Assembly (NCBI RefSeq): GCF_002575655.3
Contig: NC_053040.3
Span: forward strand, 352,785,267 to 352,849,266
Direction of reading: 5' to 3'
DNA from: Aegilops tauschii subsp. strangulata
Lineage: Eukaryota; Streptophyta; Magnoliopsida; Poales; Poaceae
DNA: 64,000 nt
Positions 24,224 through 35,231 of this stretch are shown here, piece by piece (position 1 is the stretch's first letter; each line of letters opens with the position of its first letter). Under the pieces are notes generated by a model. The model did not search any database. It was not told the DNA's origin and saw only the letters and a list, made by a program, of their open reading frames with translations. Position numbers and translations under genes: made by a program.

Positions 24224-27200
24224 GTCTCCCACTTGCACTAGAGTCAATAATCTAGTTCACATCACTATGTGATTGTAATGAATCCAACACCCATGGGGTT
24301 TGTTCATATCTCGCTTGTGAGAGAGGTTTTTAGTCAACGGGTCTGAACCTTCCAGATCCGCGTGTGCTTTACAAATCTCTATGTCATCTTGTAGATGCAG
24401 CTACCACGCGCTACTTGGAGCTATTCCAAATAACTGCTCTACTATATGAATCCGGTTTACTACTCAGAGTCATCCGGATTAGTGTCAAAGTTTGCATCGA
24501 CGTAACCCTTTACGACGAACTCCTTTTCCACCTGCATAATGGAGAAAATTCCTTAGTCCATTAGATACTAAGGATAAGTTCGACCGCTGTCATGTGATCC
24601 CTTCCTGGATCACTATTGTACCCCTTGACTAACTCATGGCAAGGCACACTTTAGGTGCGGTACACAGCATAGCATACTGTAGAGCCTATGTCTAAAGCAT
24701 AGGGGACGACCTTCGTCCTTTCTCTCTCTTCTGCCGTGGTCAGGTCTTGAGTCTTACTCACTCACACCTTGTAACATAGCCAAGAACTCCTTCTTTGCTG
24801 ATCCATTTTGAACTCCTTCAAAATCTTGTCACGGTATGTATTCATTTGAAAGTACTATTAAGCATTTTTTATCTATCCTTATAGATCTCGATGCTCAATG
24901 TTCAAGTAGCTTAATCCAGGTTTTCCATTGAAAAACACTTTTCAAATAACCCTGTATGCTTTCCAGAAATTCTACATCATTTCTGATCAACAATATGTCA
25001 ACAACATATACTCATCAGAAATTCTATAGTGCTCCCACTCACTTCTTTGGAAATACAAGTTTCTCATAAACTTTGTAAAAACCCAAAATCTTTGATCATC
25101 TCATCAAAGCGTACATTCCAACTCCGAGATGCTTACTCCAATCCTTAGAAGGATTGCTGGAGCTTTGCATACTTGTTAGCATCTTTCAGGATTGACAAAA
25201 CCTTCTGGTTGTATCACATACAACCTTTCCTCAAGAAAATCGTCGAGGAAACAATGTTTTTTGACATCCTATCTGCAAGATTTCATAAATAATGCAGTAA
25301 CTGCTAATATAATTCCAACAGACTCTTAGCATCACTACGAGTGAGAAAATCTCATCGTAGTCAACTCCTTGAACTTGTCGGAAAACATCTTAACGACAAG
25401 TCGAGCTTTCTTAATGGTGACACTTACCATCATTGTCCGTCTTCCTTTTAAAATCCATCTGCACCCAACAGCCTTACGACCATCAAGTAGTTCTTCCAAA
25501 GTCTATACTTTGTTTTTATACATGGATCCTCTCTCGGATTTTATGGCCTCGAGCCATTCGTCGGAATCTGGGCCCACCATCGTTTCTCCATAGCTCGTAG
25601 GTTCATTGTTTAGCAACATGACTTCCAAGACAGGATTACGTACCACTCTGAAGTAGTACGCATCCTTGTCGTCCTACGAGGTTTGGTAGTGACTTGATCC
25701 GAAGTTTCATGATCACTATCATAAGCTTCCACTTCAATTGGTGTAGGTGCCACAGGAACAACTTCTTGTGTCCTGCTACACACTAGTTGAAGTGACGGTT
25801 CAATAACCTCATCAAGTCTCCACCATTCTCCCACTCAATTCTTTCGAGAGAAACTTTTCCTCGAGAAAGGACCCGTTTCTAGAAACAATCACTTCTGCTT
25901 CCAGATCTAAAATAGGAGGTATACCCAACTGTTTTGGGTATTCTATGAAGATACATTTATCCGCTTTGGGTTCGAGCTTATCAGCCTGAAACTTTTTCAC
26001 ATAAGCATCGCAGCCCCAAACTTTTAAGAAACGACAGCTTAGGTTTCTCTAAACCATAGTTCATACGGTGTCGTCTCAACGGAGTTGCGTGGTGCCCTAT
26101 TTAAAGTGAATGCGGTTGTCTCTAATGCCTAACCCATAAACGATAGTGTAATTCGATAAGAGACATCATGGTATGCACCATATCCAATAGGGTGCAGTTA
26201 TGATGTTCGGACACACCATCACACTATGGTGTTCCAGGCGGTATTAGTCGTGAAACAATTTCCACAATTTCTTAATTGTGTGCCGAACTCGTAACTCAGA
26301 TATTCATCTCTATGATCATATCACAGACATTTTATCCTCTTGTCACGACGATCTTCAACTTCACTCTGAAATTACTTGAACCTTTCAATAATTCAGACTT
26401 GTGTTTCATCAAGTAAATATACTCAGCATCTACTCAAATCATCTGTGAAGCAAGAACATAACGATATCCACTGCATGCCTCAGCACTCATTGGACTGCAC
26501 ACATCAAAATGTATTACTTCCAACAAGTTGCTTTCTTGTTCCATCTTACTGAAAACGAGGCCTTTCAGTCATCTTGCCCATGTGGTATGATTTGCATGTC
26601 TCAAGTGATTCAAAATCAAGTGAGTCCAAACGATCCATCTGTATGGACTTTCCTCATGCATATATACTAATAGACATGGTTCGCATGTCTCAATCTTTTA
26701 AAAAACGAGTGAGTCCAAAGATCCATCAACATGGAGCTTCTTCATGCGTTTTATACCAATATGACTCAAGTGGAAGTGCCACAAGTATGTGGTACTATCA
26801 TTACTATCTTATATCTTTTGGCATGAACATGTGTATCACTACGATCGAGATTCAATAAACCATTCATTTTAGGTGCAAGACCATTGAAGGTATTATTCAA
26901 ATAGACAGAGTAACCATTATTCTCCTTAAATGAATTGCAATAAACATAATCCAATCATGTCTATGCTCAACGCAAACACCAAATAACAATTATTTAGGTT
27001 TAACACCAATCTCGATGGTAGAGGGAGCATGCGATGCTTGATCACATCAACCTTGGAAACACTTCCAACACATATCGTCATCTCACCTTTAGCTAGTCTT
27101 CGTTTATTCCGTAGCCTTTTATTTCGAGTTACCAACACTTAGCAACCGAACCGGTATCTAATACCCTGGTGCTACTAGGAGTACTAGTAAAGTACACATT

Positions 27201-29315
27201 AATATAATGTATATCCAATATACTTCTGTCGACCTTGCCTACCTTCTCATCTACCAAGTATCTAGGGTAGTTCTACTTCAGTGACCGTTCCCCTCATTTC
27301 AGAAGCATTTAGTCTCGGGTTTGGGTTCTACCTTGGGTTTCTTCACTAGAGCAGCAACTGATTTGCCGTTTCATGAAGTATCCCTTCTTGCCCTTGCCCT
27401 TCTTGAAACTAGTGGTTTTACTAACCATCAACAATTGATGCTCCTACTTGATTTCTACTTTCGCGGTGTCAAACATCGCGAATAGCTCAAGGATCATCAT
27501 ATCTATCCCTGATATGTTATAGTTCATCACGAAGCTCTAGTAGCTTGGTGGCAGCGACTTTGGAGAACCATCACTATCTCATCTGGAAGATTAACTCCCA
27601 CTCGATTCAAGCGATTGTAGTACTCAGACAATCTGAGCACATGCTCAACGGTTGAGCTTTTCTCCCTTAGTTTGCAGGCTTAAGAAACTTGTCAGAGGTC
27701 TCATACCTCTTGACGTGGGCACGAGCCTAAAATCCCAATTTCAGCTCTTGGAACATCTCATATGTTCCGCGACGTTTCAAAATGTCTTCGGTGCCTCAAT
27801 TCTAAACCGTTCAACATTACGCACTGAACTATCACGTAGTCATCAAAACGTGTATGTCAGATGTTCGCAACATCCACAAACGACGCTCGAGGTTCAGCAC
27901 ACCGAGCGGTGCATTAAGGACATAAGCCTTCTGTGCAGCAATGAGGACAATCCTCTGTTTACGGACCCAGTCCGCATAATTGCTACTATCAACTTTCAAC
28001 TAAATTTTCTCTAGGAACATATCTTAAACAGTAGAACTAAAGCGTAAGCTACGACATAATTTGCAAAGACCTTTTGACTATGTTCATGATAATTAAGTTC
28101 ATCTAATTATTTAATGAACTCCCACTCAGATAGACATCCCTCTAGTCATCTAAGTGAAACATGATCCGAGTCAACTAGGCCGTGTCCGATCATCACGTGA
28201 GACGGACTAGTCATCATCGGTGAACATCTCCATGTTGATCGTATCTACTATATGACTCATGTTCGACCTTTCGGTCTCTTGTGTTCCGAGGCCATGTCTG
28301 TACATGCTAGGCTCGTCAAGTCAACCTAAGTGTTTCGCATGTGTAAATCTGGCTTACACCCATTGTATGCGAACGTTAGAATCTATCACACCCGATCATC
28401 ACGTGGTGCTTCGAAACAACGAACCTTCGCAACGGTGCATAGTTAGGGGGAACACGTCTCTTGAAATTTTAGTGAGGGATCATCTTATTTATGCTACCGT
28501 CGTTCTAAGCAAATAAGATGTAAACATGACAAACATCACATGCAAATCATAAAGTGACATGATATGGCCAATATCTTCTTGCGCCTTTGATCTCCATCTT
28601 CGAGGCGCGGCATGATCACCTTCGTCACCGGCATGACACCATGATCTCCATCATCGTGTCTTCATGAAGTTGTCTCGCCAACTATTACTTCTACTACTAT
28701 GGCTAACGGTTAGCAATAAAGTAAAGTAATTACATGGCGTTTTCATTGACACGCAGGTCATACAATAAATTAAGACAACTCCTATGGCTCCTGCCGGTTG
28801 TCATACTCATCGACATGCAAGTCGTGATTCCTATTACAAGAACATGATCAATCTCATACATCACATATATATAATTCATCACATCCTTTTGGCCATATCA
28901 CATCACATAGCATACCCTGCAAAAACAAGTTAGACGTCCTCTAATTGTTGTTGCATGTTTTACGTGGCTGCTATGGGTTTCTAGCAAGAACGTTTCTTAC
29001 CTACGCAAAAGCCACAACGGTGATATGCCAATTGCTATTTACCCTTCATAAGGACCCTTTTCATCGAATCCGATCCGACTAAAGTGGGAGAGACTGGCAC
29101 CCGCTAGCCACCTTATGCAACAAGTGCATGTCAGTCGGTGGAACCTGTCTCACGTAAGTGTACGTGTAAGGTCGGTCCGGGCCGCTTCATCCCACGATGC
29201 CGCCAAATCAAGATAAGACTAGTAACGGTAAGCATATTGAACAAACCAACGCCCACAACTACTTGTGTTCTACTCGTGCATAGAATCTACGCATAGACCT
29301 AGCTCATGATGCCAC
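24224..29315 (-). pseudogene. Degenerate Copia gag-pol interior
   Basis: In element order, leftward: gag remnant (about 28060-27290) with an ELFAMFDTAKVE-like UBN2 piece and a damaged zinc knuckle; protease-like VLDTGSVAK near 27145-27170; GAG-pre-integrase and integrase traces (26.6-26.0 kb); the integrase C-terminal part KADKCIFIEYPKQLGI (near 25940); reverse transcriptase (25.6-24.9 kb); and RNase H traces to 24.3 kb. The reverse-transcriptase box reads YVVDILLI at about 25008-24985 where active copies have YVDD, so the first catalytic Asp is Val. Numerous stops and frameshifts break every domain. The interior length (5092 bp) is near that of autonomous relatives, so decay was by point changes rather than large deletion. 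Confidence 0.85.
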
Positions 29316-31067
29316 TGTTGGGGAACGTAGCAATAATTCAAAATTTTCCTACGTGTCACCAAGATCAATCTAGGAGATGCTAGCAACGAGAGAGAGGGAG
29401 TGCATCTTCATACCCTTGAAGATCGCTAAGCGGAAGCGTTACAAGAACGCGGTTGATGGAGTCGTACTCGCAGCGATTCAAATCGCGGAAGATCCGATCT
29501 AGCGTCGAACGGACGGCGCCTCCGCATTCAACACACGTACAGCCCGGGGACGTCTCCTCCTTATTGATCCAGCAAGGGGAGAGGAGAAGTTGAGGGAGAA
29601 CTCCAGCAGCACGACGGCGTGGTGGCAATGGAGCTCGTGGTTCTCCGGCAGAGCTTCGCTAAGCACTACGGAGGAGGAGGAGGAGCTGTATGATGAGGGA
29701 GGGCTGGGCCAGCGAAGAGGTGCGGCTGCCCTCCCACCCCTCCACTATATATAGGGGCAAGGGGAGAGGGGGAGGCGCCCTAGGGTTTCCCCTAGGGGGC
29801 GGCGGCCAAGCAGATTGGATCTCCCTAGGGAAAATCCTAGGGAGACTTGCCCCCCAAGCCAAGCAGGTGGAGGCTTGCCTTCCAAGCCAGGTGGAGGCGC
29901 CCCACCTCCCCAAGTAACGTGGGAAAGGGTGTGGGGGGCGCACCACCCCTTAGTGGGCCGGTTTGCCCCTTCCCCTTTGGCCCATGAGGCCCTCCAACAC
30001 TTGCCGGGGCTCCCGAAACACCTTTCGGTCATGCTGGTCATAGCCTGGTACCCCCGGAACACTTCCGGACTCCAATACCCTGCGTCCAATATATCGATCT
30101 TCACCGCCGGACCATTCCGGAACTCCTCGTGATGTCCGGGATCTCATCCGGGACTCCGAACAACCTTCGATAACCACATACTATTTCCCATAACAACTCT
30201 AGCGTCACCAAACCTTAAGTGTGTAGACCCTACGGGTTCGGGAACCATGCAGACATGACCGAGACACCTCTCCGGCCAATAACCAATAGCGGGATCTGGA
30301 TACCCATATTGGCTCCCACATGTTCCACGATGATCTCATCGGATGAACCACGATGTCGGGGATTCAATGAATCCCGTATACAATTCCCTTTGTCTATCGG
30401 TATGTTACTTGCCCGAGATTCGATCATCGGTATCCCAATACCTCGTTCAATCTCGTTACCGGCAAGTCTCTTTACTCGTTCCATAACGCATGATCCCGTG
30501 GCTAACTCATTAGTCACATTGAGCTCATTATGATGATGCATTACCGAGTGGGCCCAGAGATACCTCTCCGTCATACGGAGTGACAAATCCCAGTCTCGAT
30601 TCGTGCAAACCCAACAGACACTTTCGGAGATACCTGTAGTGCACCTTTATAGCCACCCAGTTACGTTGTGACGTTTCGTACACCCAAAGCATTCCTACGG
30701 TATCCGGGAGTTGCACAATCTCATGGTCTAAGGAAATGATACTTGACATTAGAAAAGCTCTTAGCAAACGAACTACACGATCTTGTGCTATGCTTAGGAT
30801 TGGGTCTTGTCCATCACATCATTCTCCTAATGATGTGATCCCGTTATCAATGACATCCAATGTCCATGGTCAGGAAACCATAACCATCTATTGATCAACG
30901 AGCTAGTCAACTAGAGGCTTACTAGGGACATGTTGTGGTCTATGTATTCACACATGTATTACGGTTTCCAGTTAATACAATTATAGCATGAACAATAGAC
31001 AATTATCATGAACAAGGAAATACAATAATAACCATTTTATTATTGCCTCTCGGGTATATTTCCAACA
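29316..31067 (-). repeat. 5' LTR of the full-length Copia element
   Basis: The plus strand starts TGTTGGGGAACGTAGC and ends ATATTTCCAACA at 31067. It is one base longer than the partner LTR (CCCGAGATTCG against CCCGAGTTCG). The TATA box lies near 29746-29755. Just inside, the minus strand reads TGGCATCATGAGC, the primer-binding site. Confidence 0.95.
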
Positions 31068-31305
31068 TGCAGCGCCCCACGCTTAGGCGCCGCACCATAC
31101 AGTGCAGCGCCCGTCTCATAGGCGCTGCTCAACTGGCCATGGCTATCCAAAGAGCCACAGAAGGCTTGCAGCACTGACCATCCACGAAAATTACCAAGTC
31201 AGAGGGCAGCGCCCAAGAGCCAGGCGCTGCACTGTACTGTGTGACGCCTATCCCTTGGGCGCGGCATGGTATTGTGCAGCGCCTGTGTTCTGGGCGCTGC
31301 ACGGC
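31068..31305. repeat. Internal palindrome cluster of the MULE
   Basis: At least four imperfect palindromes of the form GCAGCGCC-(5 to 9 bases)-GGCGCTGC occur in about 240 bases, for example GCAGCGCCTGTGTTCTGGGC followed by GCTGCAC near 31277-31303. The same motif recurs in both TIRs and in the MITE at 9568-9917. It lies between the 3' ends of the two convergent genes. Confidence 0.8.
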
Positions 31306-31594
31306 TGTTTACTGAAAAAACAGAGTTTACAACACATTCATTTCACCGGAACAAGATAATACTTACATTGACTGCAGCATCACAACAATTTGAAGAAACA
31401 CAAATTTTATGCCGATGAGTTCATAACTTAAGACAATTCAAATGTTACTACGACATGGTTCATGACACATTCATTACAAATGACAAATGGCAGCTTGCCC
31501 TAGAAGATACTTCACCAGCATCTCACATGCCCTCACAAGTTCACGACACATTCAGTAGAAGATAGTTGACGACGAGTGCACCGAAGCGAAGTCC

Positions 31595-32223
31595 CTACTG
31601 AGTAGAGCGAGGCCATTTCCCCTTCTTGTCACGGGCCGAGTCCTCCTCTTGCGCCTCGCAAGCCTTTGCAAGCTTTCTTACCCTCTCCTCCTCACGAGCA
31701 CGTTTCGCTTGGCGTGCCCTCTCCTCCTCTCGTTTCTTCCGCTCCATCCTCTCCTTCTGACGACGCTCTTCCTCCAATCCTCTTCGAAACGATTCTTTGA
31801 ACCGCCGTTGCCGCCTAAGACAATCTTGGTATTGGTTCTTTTTGACATCTTCTGGCACTTCAAGATCTATCCACGTGAAGTACTTGCATAGAGGAGGCGG
31901 TGACTGCATACAAAAAATTTGTTAGTGTTGACACACATTTATAGTAACATTTTACTTCTCGAGCTTACCGGTGGTTGGTCATAGGCGTTAGTTGGAAGTG
32001 CACGGTCATAAGCATAGTTCGGGCATACAAAATATCTCCGCCCTTCCATCCATGATTTATTTCGGTCGGTGGACACCTTCACCTTGCAAACATCTCCACA
32101 CCAACATGGCGGGATGTCGACATCTTTCTCCTTCACCTTGTCCAAAGATGCGTCCTCCCACTTGTTTGGCATGTCTTCTTGGTTAGCACACGGTGGCCTC
32201 GTCATGGAACCGGATGAAGCCAT
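31595..32223 (-). CDS. GRF-type zinc-finger protein with charged coiled coil, transposon-borne
   Basis: GRF zinc fingers bind single-stranded nucleic acid in several repair proteins; this plant protein's role is unknown. Two exons, 32223-31969 and 31903-31595, join in phase 0 with GT-AG borders and give 187 residues. The finger is split by the intron: C40-W-C42 then GRRYFVC67P in exon 1, and LC91KYFTW in exon 2, a C-x-C-x24-C-x23-C spacing. Residues from about 105 on are an Arg/Glu/Lys-rich coiled coil (EEERRQKERMERKKREEERA) ending PRSTQ. There are no stops or shifts. The start at 32223 is the first ATG. It lies between the right TIR and the palindrome cluster of the MULE and converges on the PMD gene. 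Nuclear location is inferred from basic content only. Confidence 0.85.
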
Positions 32224-32693
32224 GCCTACAAAACCGAGAATTCTTGGTTAACCCTAACCCCCACTTAACAATAACCACAATCCTAACCATAGCATAACCC
32301 TAACACCAACATCAAACACACATAACCCTAACCCTAGCATACTATGAAAGCCTAACCATACCAAATTAGCAAAGAAGCATAACATCATTCAACACAAATT
32401 TGCAAATCCAAGCCAAAACTAGGGTTTCCCCAAAGTAGCAAGATTTGAGCAAATGTGACAATTCCTATGGATGAAAACGAGGGGATCGGAGAAGATTACC
32501 TTAAGGAGGGGGGGGGGGTTTGGCTTCGAAATCCATGGTCAAATACTCCGGATTTGCAAGATTTGAGAAGGATTTGAGAGGGGGGAGAGGGGAAGAGAGG
32601 AGGGGCGCAAGTCTAAGGGTTGGGTGGGGTGGGGGTGTGTGGGGTGGGGTGGGAGGGGAGAGAGGGTCGGGCCAGCCTAAGTGGAACACAAAC
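32224..32693 (-). promoter_or_regulatory. Leader/promoter interval of the GRF gene with telobox-like motifs
   Basis: It holds several AACCCTAA-type motifs (near 32255, 32304 and 32323), a G-run (near 32507-32518) and a purine-rich tract (32575-32670). Teloboxes are common in plant 5' regions, often in genes expressed in dividing cells. A regulatory role here is inference. Confidence 0.4.
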
Positions 32694-32959
32694 TGTGCAG
32701 CGCCCAAGCGATAGGCGCTGCACTTTACACAGTGTGGCGCCTAAGCCTTAGGCGCTGCAGTGCTGTCTGTGGGGCCGCAACTAGACCAGGGCTGCCACGC
32801 TGGCAGGAGGTGCGACGCCTAAGGCAGAGGCGCTGCATAGTAGTGTGCGGCGCCTAGCTGTCGGGCGCCACACGAAAGGGTCAGCCGAGTGAAATTTTGT
32901 CGAAAGCAGGTCAGTTTATGATTTGATTTCGCCCTCAGGTCAAATATGTGATATCTGCC
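32694..32959 (-). repeat. Right terminal inverted repeat of the MULE
   Basis: This 266-bp arm is complementary to 18696-18946. It contains a perfect 29-base palindrome at 32695-32723 and three further GCGCC...GGCGC palindromes, one of them lost from the left arm. It ends CTGCC at 32959, followed by AGCATTGGT. Confidence 0.9.
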
Positions 32960-32968
32960 AGCATTGGT

Positions 32969-35231
32969 GGCTCTGCCTGCCGCCGCGGTAGTTCGGTCAT
33001 GTGGCTGCCGGTAGTGGATCCTCTAACATCTAACATGAAGGAGGAAAGTCACCTAAGCTACAATTCCCTAACTTCCCTCCTTCACTTCCATATGATTAAG
33101 GCTAAAATGAATTAAATTAATTTGCAAATTACAAATCTACTTTATACATTTACAAAAATTACGTACAAACAAATTATGATGCAATAAAATTAATTTTAAG
33201 TTTATTTATATCATACTGTGTATAGTATCTATTTAAGTAAATAATACAGTGTTCGCTACAATACCCATGACTTTCCTTCTCTGGTTTACAATACTTGGCT
33301 GCCTGCCCAAGCCCAAGGGCAAGGTCCACGGTTCACCGGCCGGGGCCGAAGAAGATGAATAGAGATTCCTGCGTCAAGTGGTCACTGTTGTTTATTTGCT
33401 CGTATGTTACCACCAGGACTCATTAATTGCCTACGTCACCCGACTCCTCACTCGCCGCCCTGCCTGCCAAATTGAATAAAAGTTGTACGGAGCGCTTCCC
33501 GATTGGATACACGCAGGAATGGCTCCAGCAGCGAGCGAGCGACCCACCCGGCAAATAATCGTGGCGGTAGCGCTCGTATTTATTACGATCGAAAGCAACA
33601 GTGCGACCCGATCGAGTGCCGACGCAGTGGCCGGCCCCGTCGTCCCGTCTCGAGGGGCCGTGCGCCCGTTCGTTGAGCCCACGTTATTATCCTCCGAAAG
33701 GAAGGCAATGTGGTGTCCGCGTCACTGTTAAATGAAGGAAACGAGTTTGTCACGTACGACTCGCATGGTTTACCAACCAACCAACCGTGGCGCCAGCTCT
33801 GCGCGCGCGTCCGGCGGGTCGGCGCTCAATGCGTGCACGGCTGCGGTCGGCCGTGCCGCCACGGTGTGGCTTGGCTAGACTACCGCCAACCGTGTGCTGA
33901 TAAGTAAAGCATTTGTTTAGATAATTAAGCATTTGATTGCGATCGATTGCTGCTAACCGGCATTAAGCGCGATGGGCCGGGCGGGTGATGCAGCCGCAGG
34001 CGAGCCGGCTCTTCCGTCTGTCCAGGTAAGTAAACCTGTGTTCTCTCTCATTCTTCTATCCTGCTCCCTGTATCTTAACATAGGTCTGGTGATGGCCTGC
34101 TGTGCAAATTGTGCGGCGTCAACATCACCTTCATGTAAATAACTGTGGTCATCCGGGTACTTCACCCGTTTTGAATGCATAGGTAGAAAATGCTCTACCT
34201 TTTTATTAAAAAAAAAAAGGCAGAGGGGGGAGTACGGGTGGGGCGTCCGGAGCAGGAACTGGGTCTGTACTCTGAATCTGAAGTTGCCCATTGGTCAGCA
34301 TCCAGTGGCCTCGAGGAGCTTAAGCACTGTTGGGAATCTGCAGCGACACTGATGAGGCAGTGTTATGCTTTCAAAGTGCATAGTCATGACGCCGTCGAAA
34401 CCAGCTACACCACACGAAAGAACCGAGTCCCGTGAGATGATGTAGCAGAGTATCAAGCCTTCAATCCTTGCAATCAATGCGACATAACTTACCAGTGTAC
34501 CCGTATGACAAAAGAGAGACAGGGAGAAAGGTTGATGCCCCTGCCATCTTTACCAACCTGTCTCCACAGTCCACACTATGGATGCACCAACATCGATGCC
34601 CTCTCCTCTTGCACAGAATCAGAGCGTGTGTGCTTCCTCGCAGAGAAGTAATGGAAAACGGAGCATCCATATTGACAAGAGATTAAAACCCACAATTATA
34701 TAGTCATGCACCATGCCCATCTAAGCCTGCGACAGCAAACCTGAGTCCTTGCCAATTCTTCTACCAACAAACAGCATTTCACCGGATATCACCATCAGCA
34801 AAGAGCCCACTAGGGTGGTAAATGTACAAAGTACAAGCTGAAACGAACGGCCAAAACCTACATACTCAACATCACCTACAACAAAAGGAACTACAATCCA
34901 TCCATATATGTCAATACAACCTATGGTATGTTTTCGGAGTCACAAACTCCTCATCCTTGGATATGTCAAGCAAAATAACACATTGTATATGCAAGCTAAG
35001 ACTAGCAGCTATTTCAACCAAGAAAATTCCACACTTTACAAAGGAGCGGGAAGCCACACTTGCATAGCATAAGCCACGGGCATTGTGCCGGCAGCCTAAC
35101 GTATGCTATGGGTCCGCCTTGCAGAAATTTAAGCTACAATTTCCGACTGAAGGATAATGCCACCAAGAACCCCAAACAAGGAGCGTTCAGTCACTTGTCC
35201 TAGATGACCCACGACAGCTGCCACCGCTGCA
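32969..35231. other. Intergenic DNA and probable 3' flank of the BRE1-like gene
   Basis: 33100-33260 is A/T-rich. 33430-33930 is GC-richer with overlapping chance frames. 34200-34215 is a poly(A) run. The last few hundred bases before 35232 should be 3' untranslated sequence of the minus-strand gene. No other gene, tRNA or mobile-element end was recognised. Confidence 0.45.

Larger units (their letters stand above)
22473..31067 (-). mobile_element. Full-length Angela/WIS/BARE1-group Copia element, 8595 bp
   Basis: Two LTRs bound a 5.1-kb interior, and exact 5-bp target duplications TGCAG lie at 22468-22472 and 31068-31072. It runs right to left: 5' LTR 31067-29316, primer-binding site just inside, gag and pol remnants, polypurine tract AAGTGGGAGAC next to 24224, 3' LTR 24223-22473. 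By eye the LTRs differ at about 31 of 1751 positions (about 98.2 percent identity), giving a few hundred thousand to about 0.7 million years at the commonly used grass LTR rate. The coding interior is heavily broken. It inserted between the two convergent MULE genes. Confidence 0.95.
18696..32959. mobile_element. Mutator-like (MULE) element carrying PMD and GRF zinc-finger genes
   Basis: The ends are long inverted repeats: left 18696-18946, right 32694-32959. The 9-bp sequences outside are AGCATTGGC (18687-18695) and AGCATTGGT (32960-32968), matching at 8 of 9 positions. A 9-bp duplication with long TIRs is the Mutator-superfamily signature. The interior has a PMD gene (plus, about 19622-22194), a Copia insertion (22473-31067), a palindrome cluster (31068-31305) and a GRF zinc-finger gene (minus, 32223-31595). 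Without the Copia element and its duplication the unit is about 5.66 kb. No MURA-type transposase is visible, so it is non-autonomous and moved in trans. Confidence 0.88.

Noticed and set aside
29659..30767. Several 75-119-codon frames in both full LTRs
   Set aside because: They lie in LTR DNA, recur at the same places in each LTR and show no domain.
31068..31305. Possible CRISPR-like array of palindromes
   Set aside because: Plant nuclear context, uneven spacing and matching motifs in transposon ends; it belongs to the MULE.
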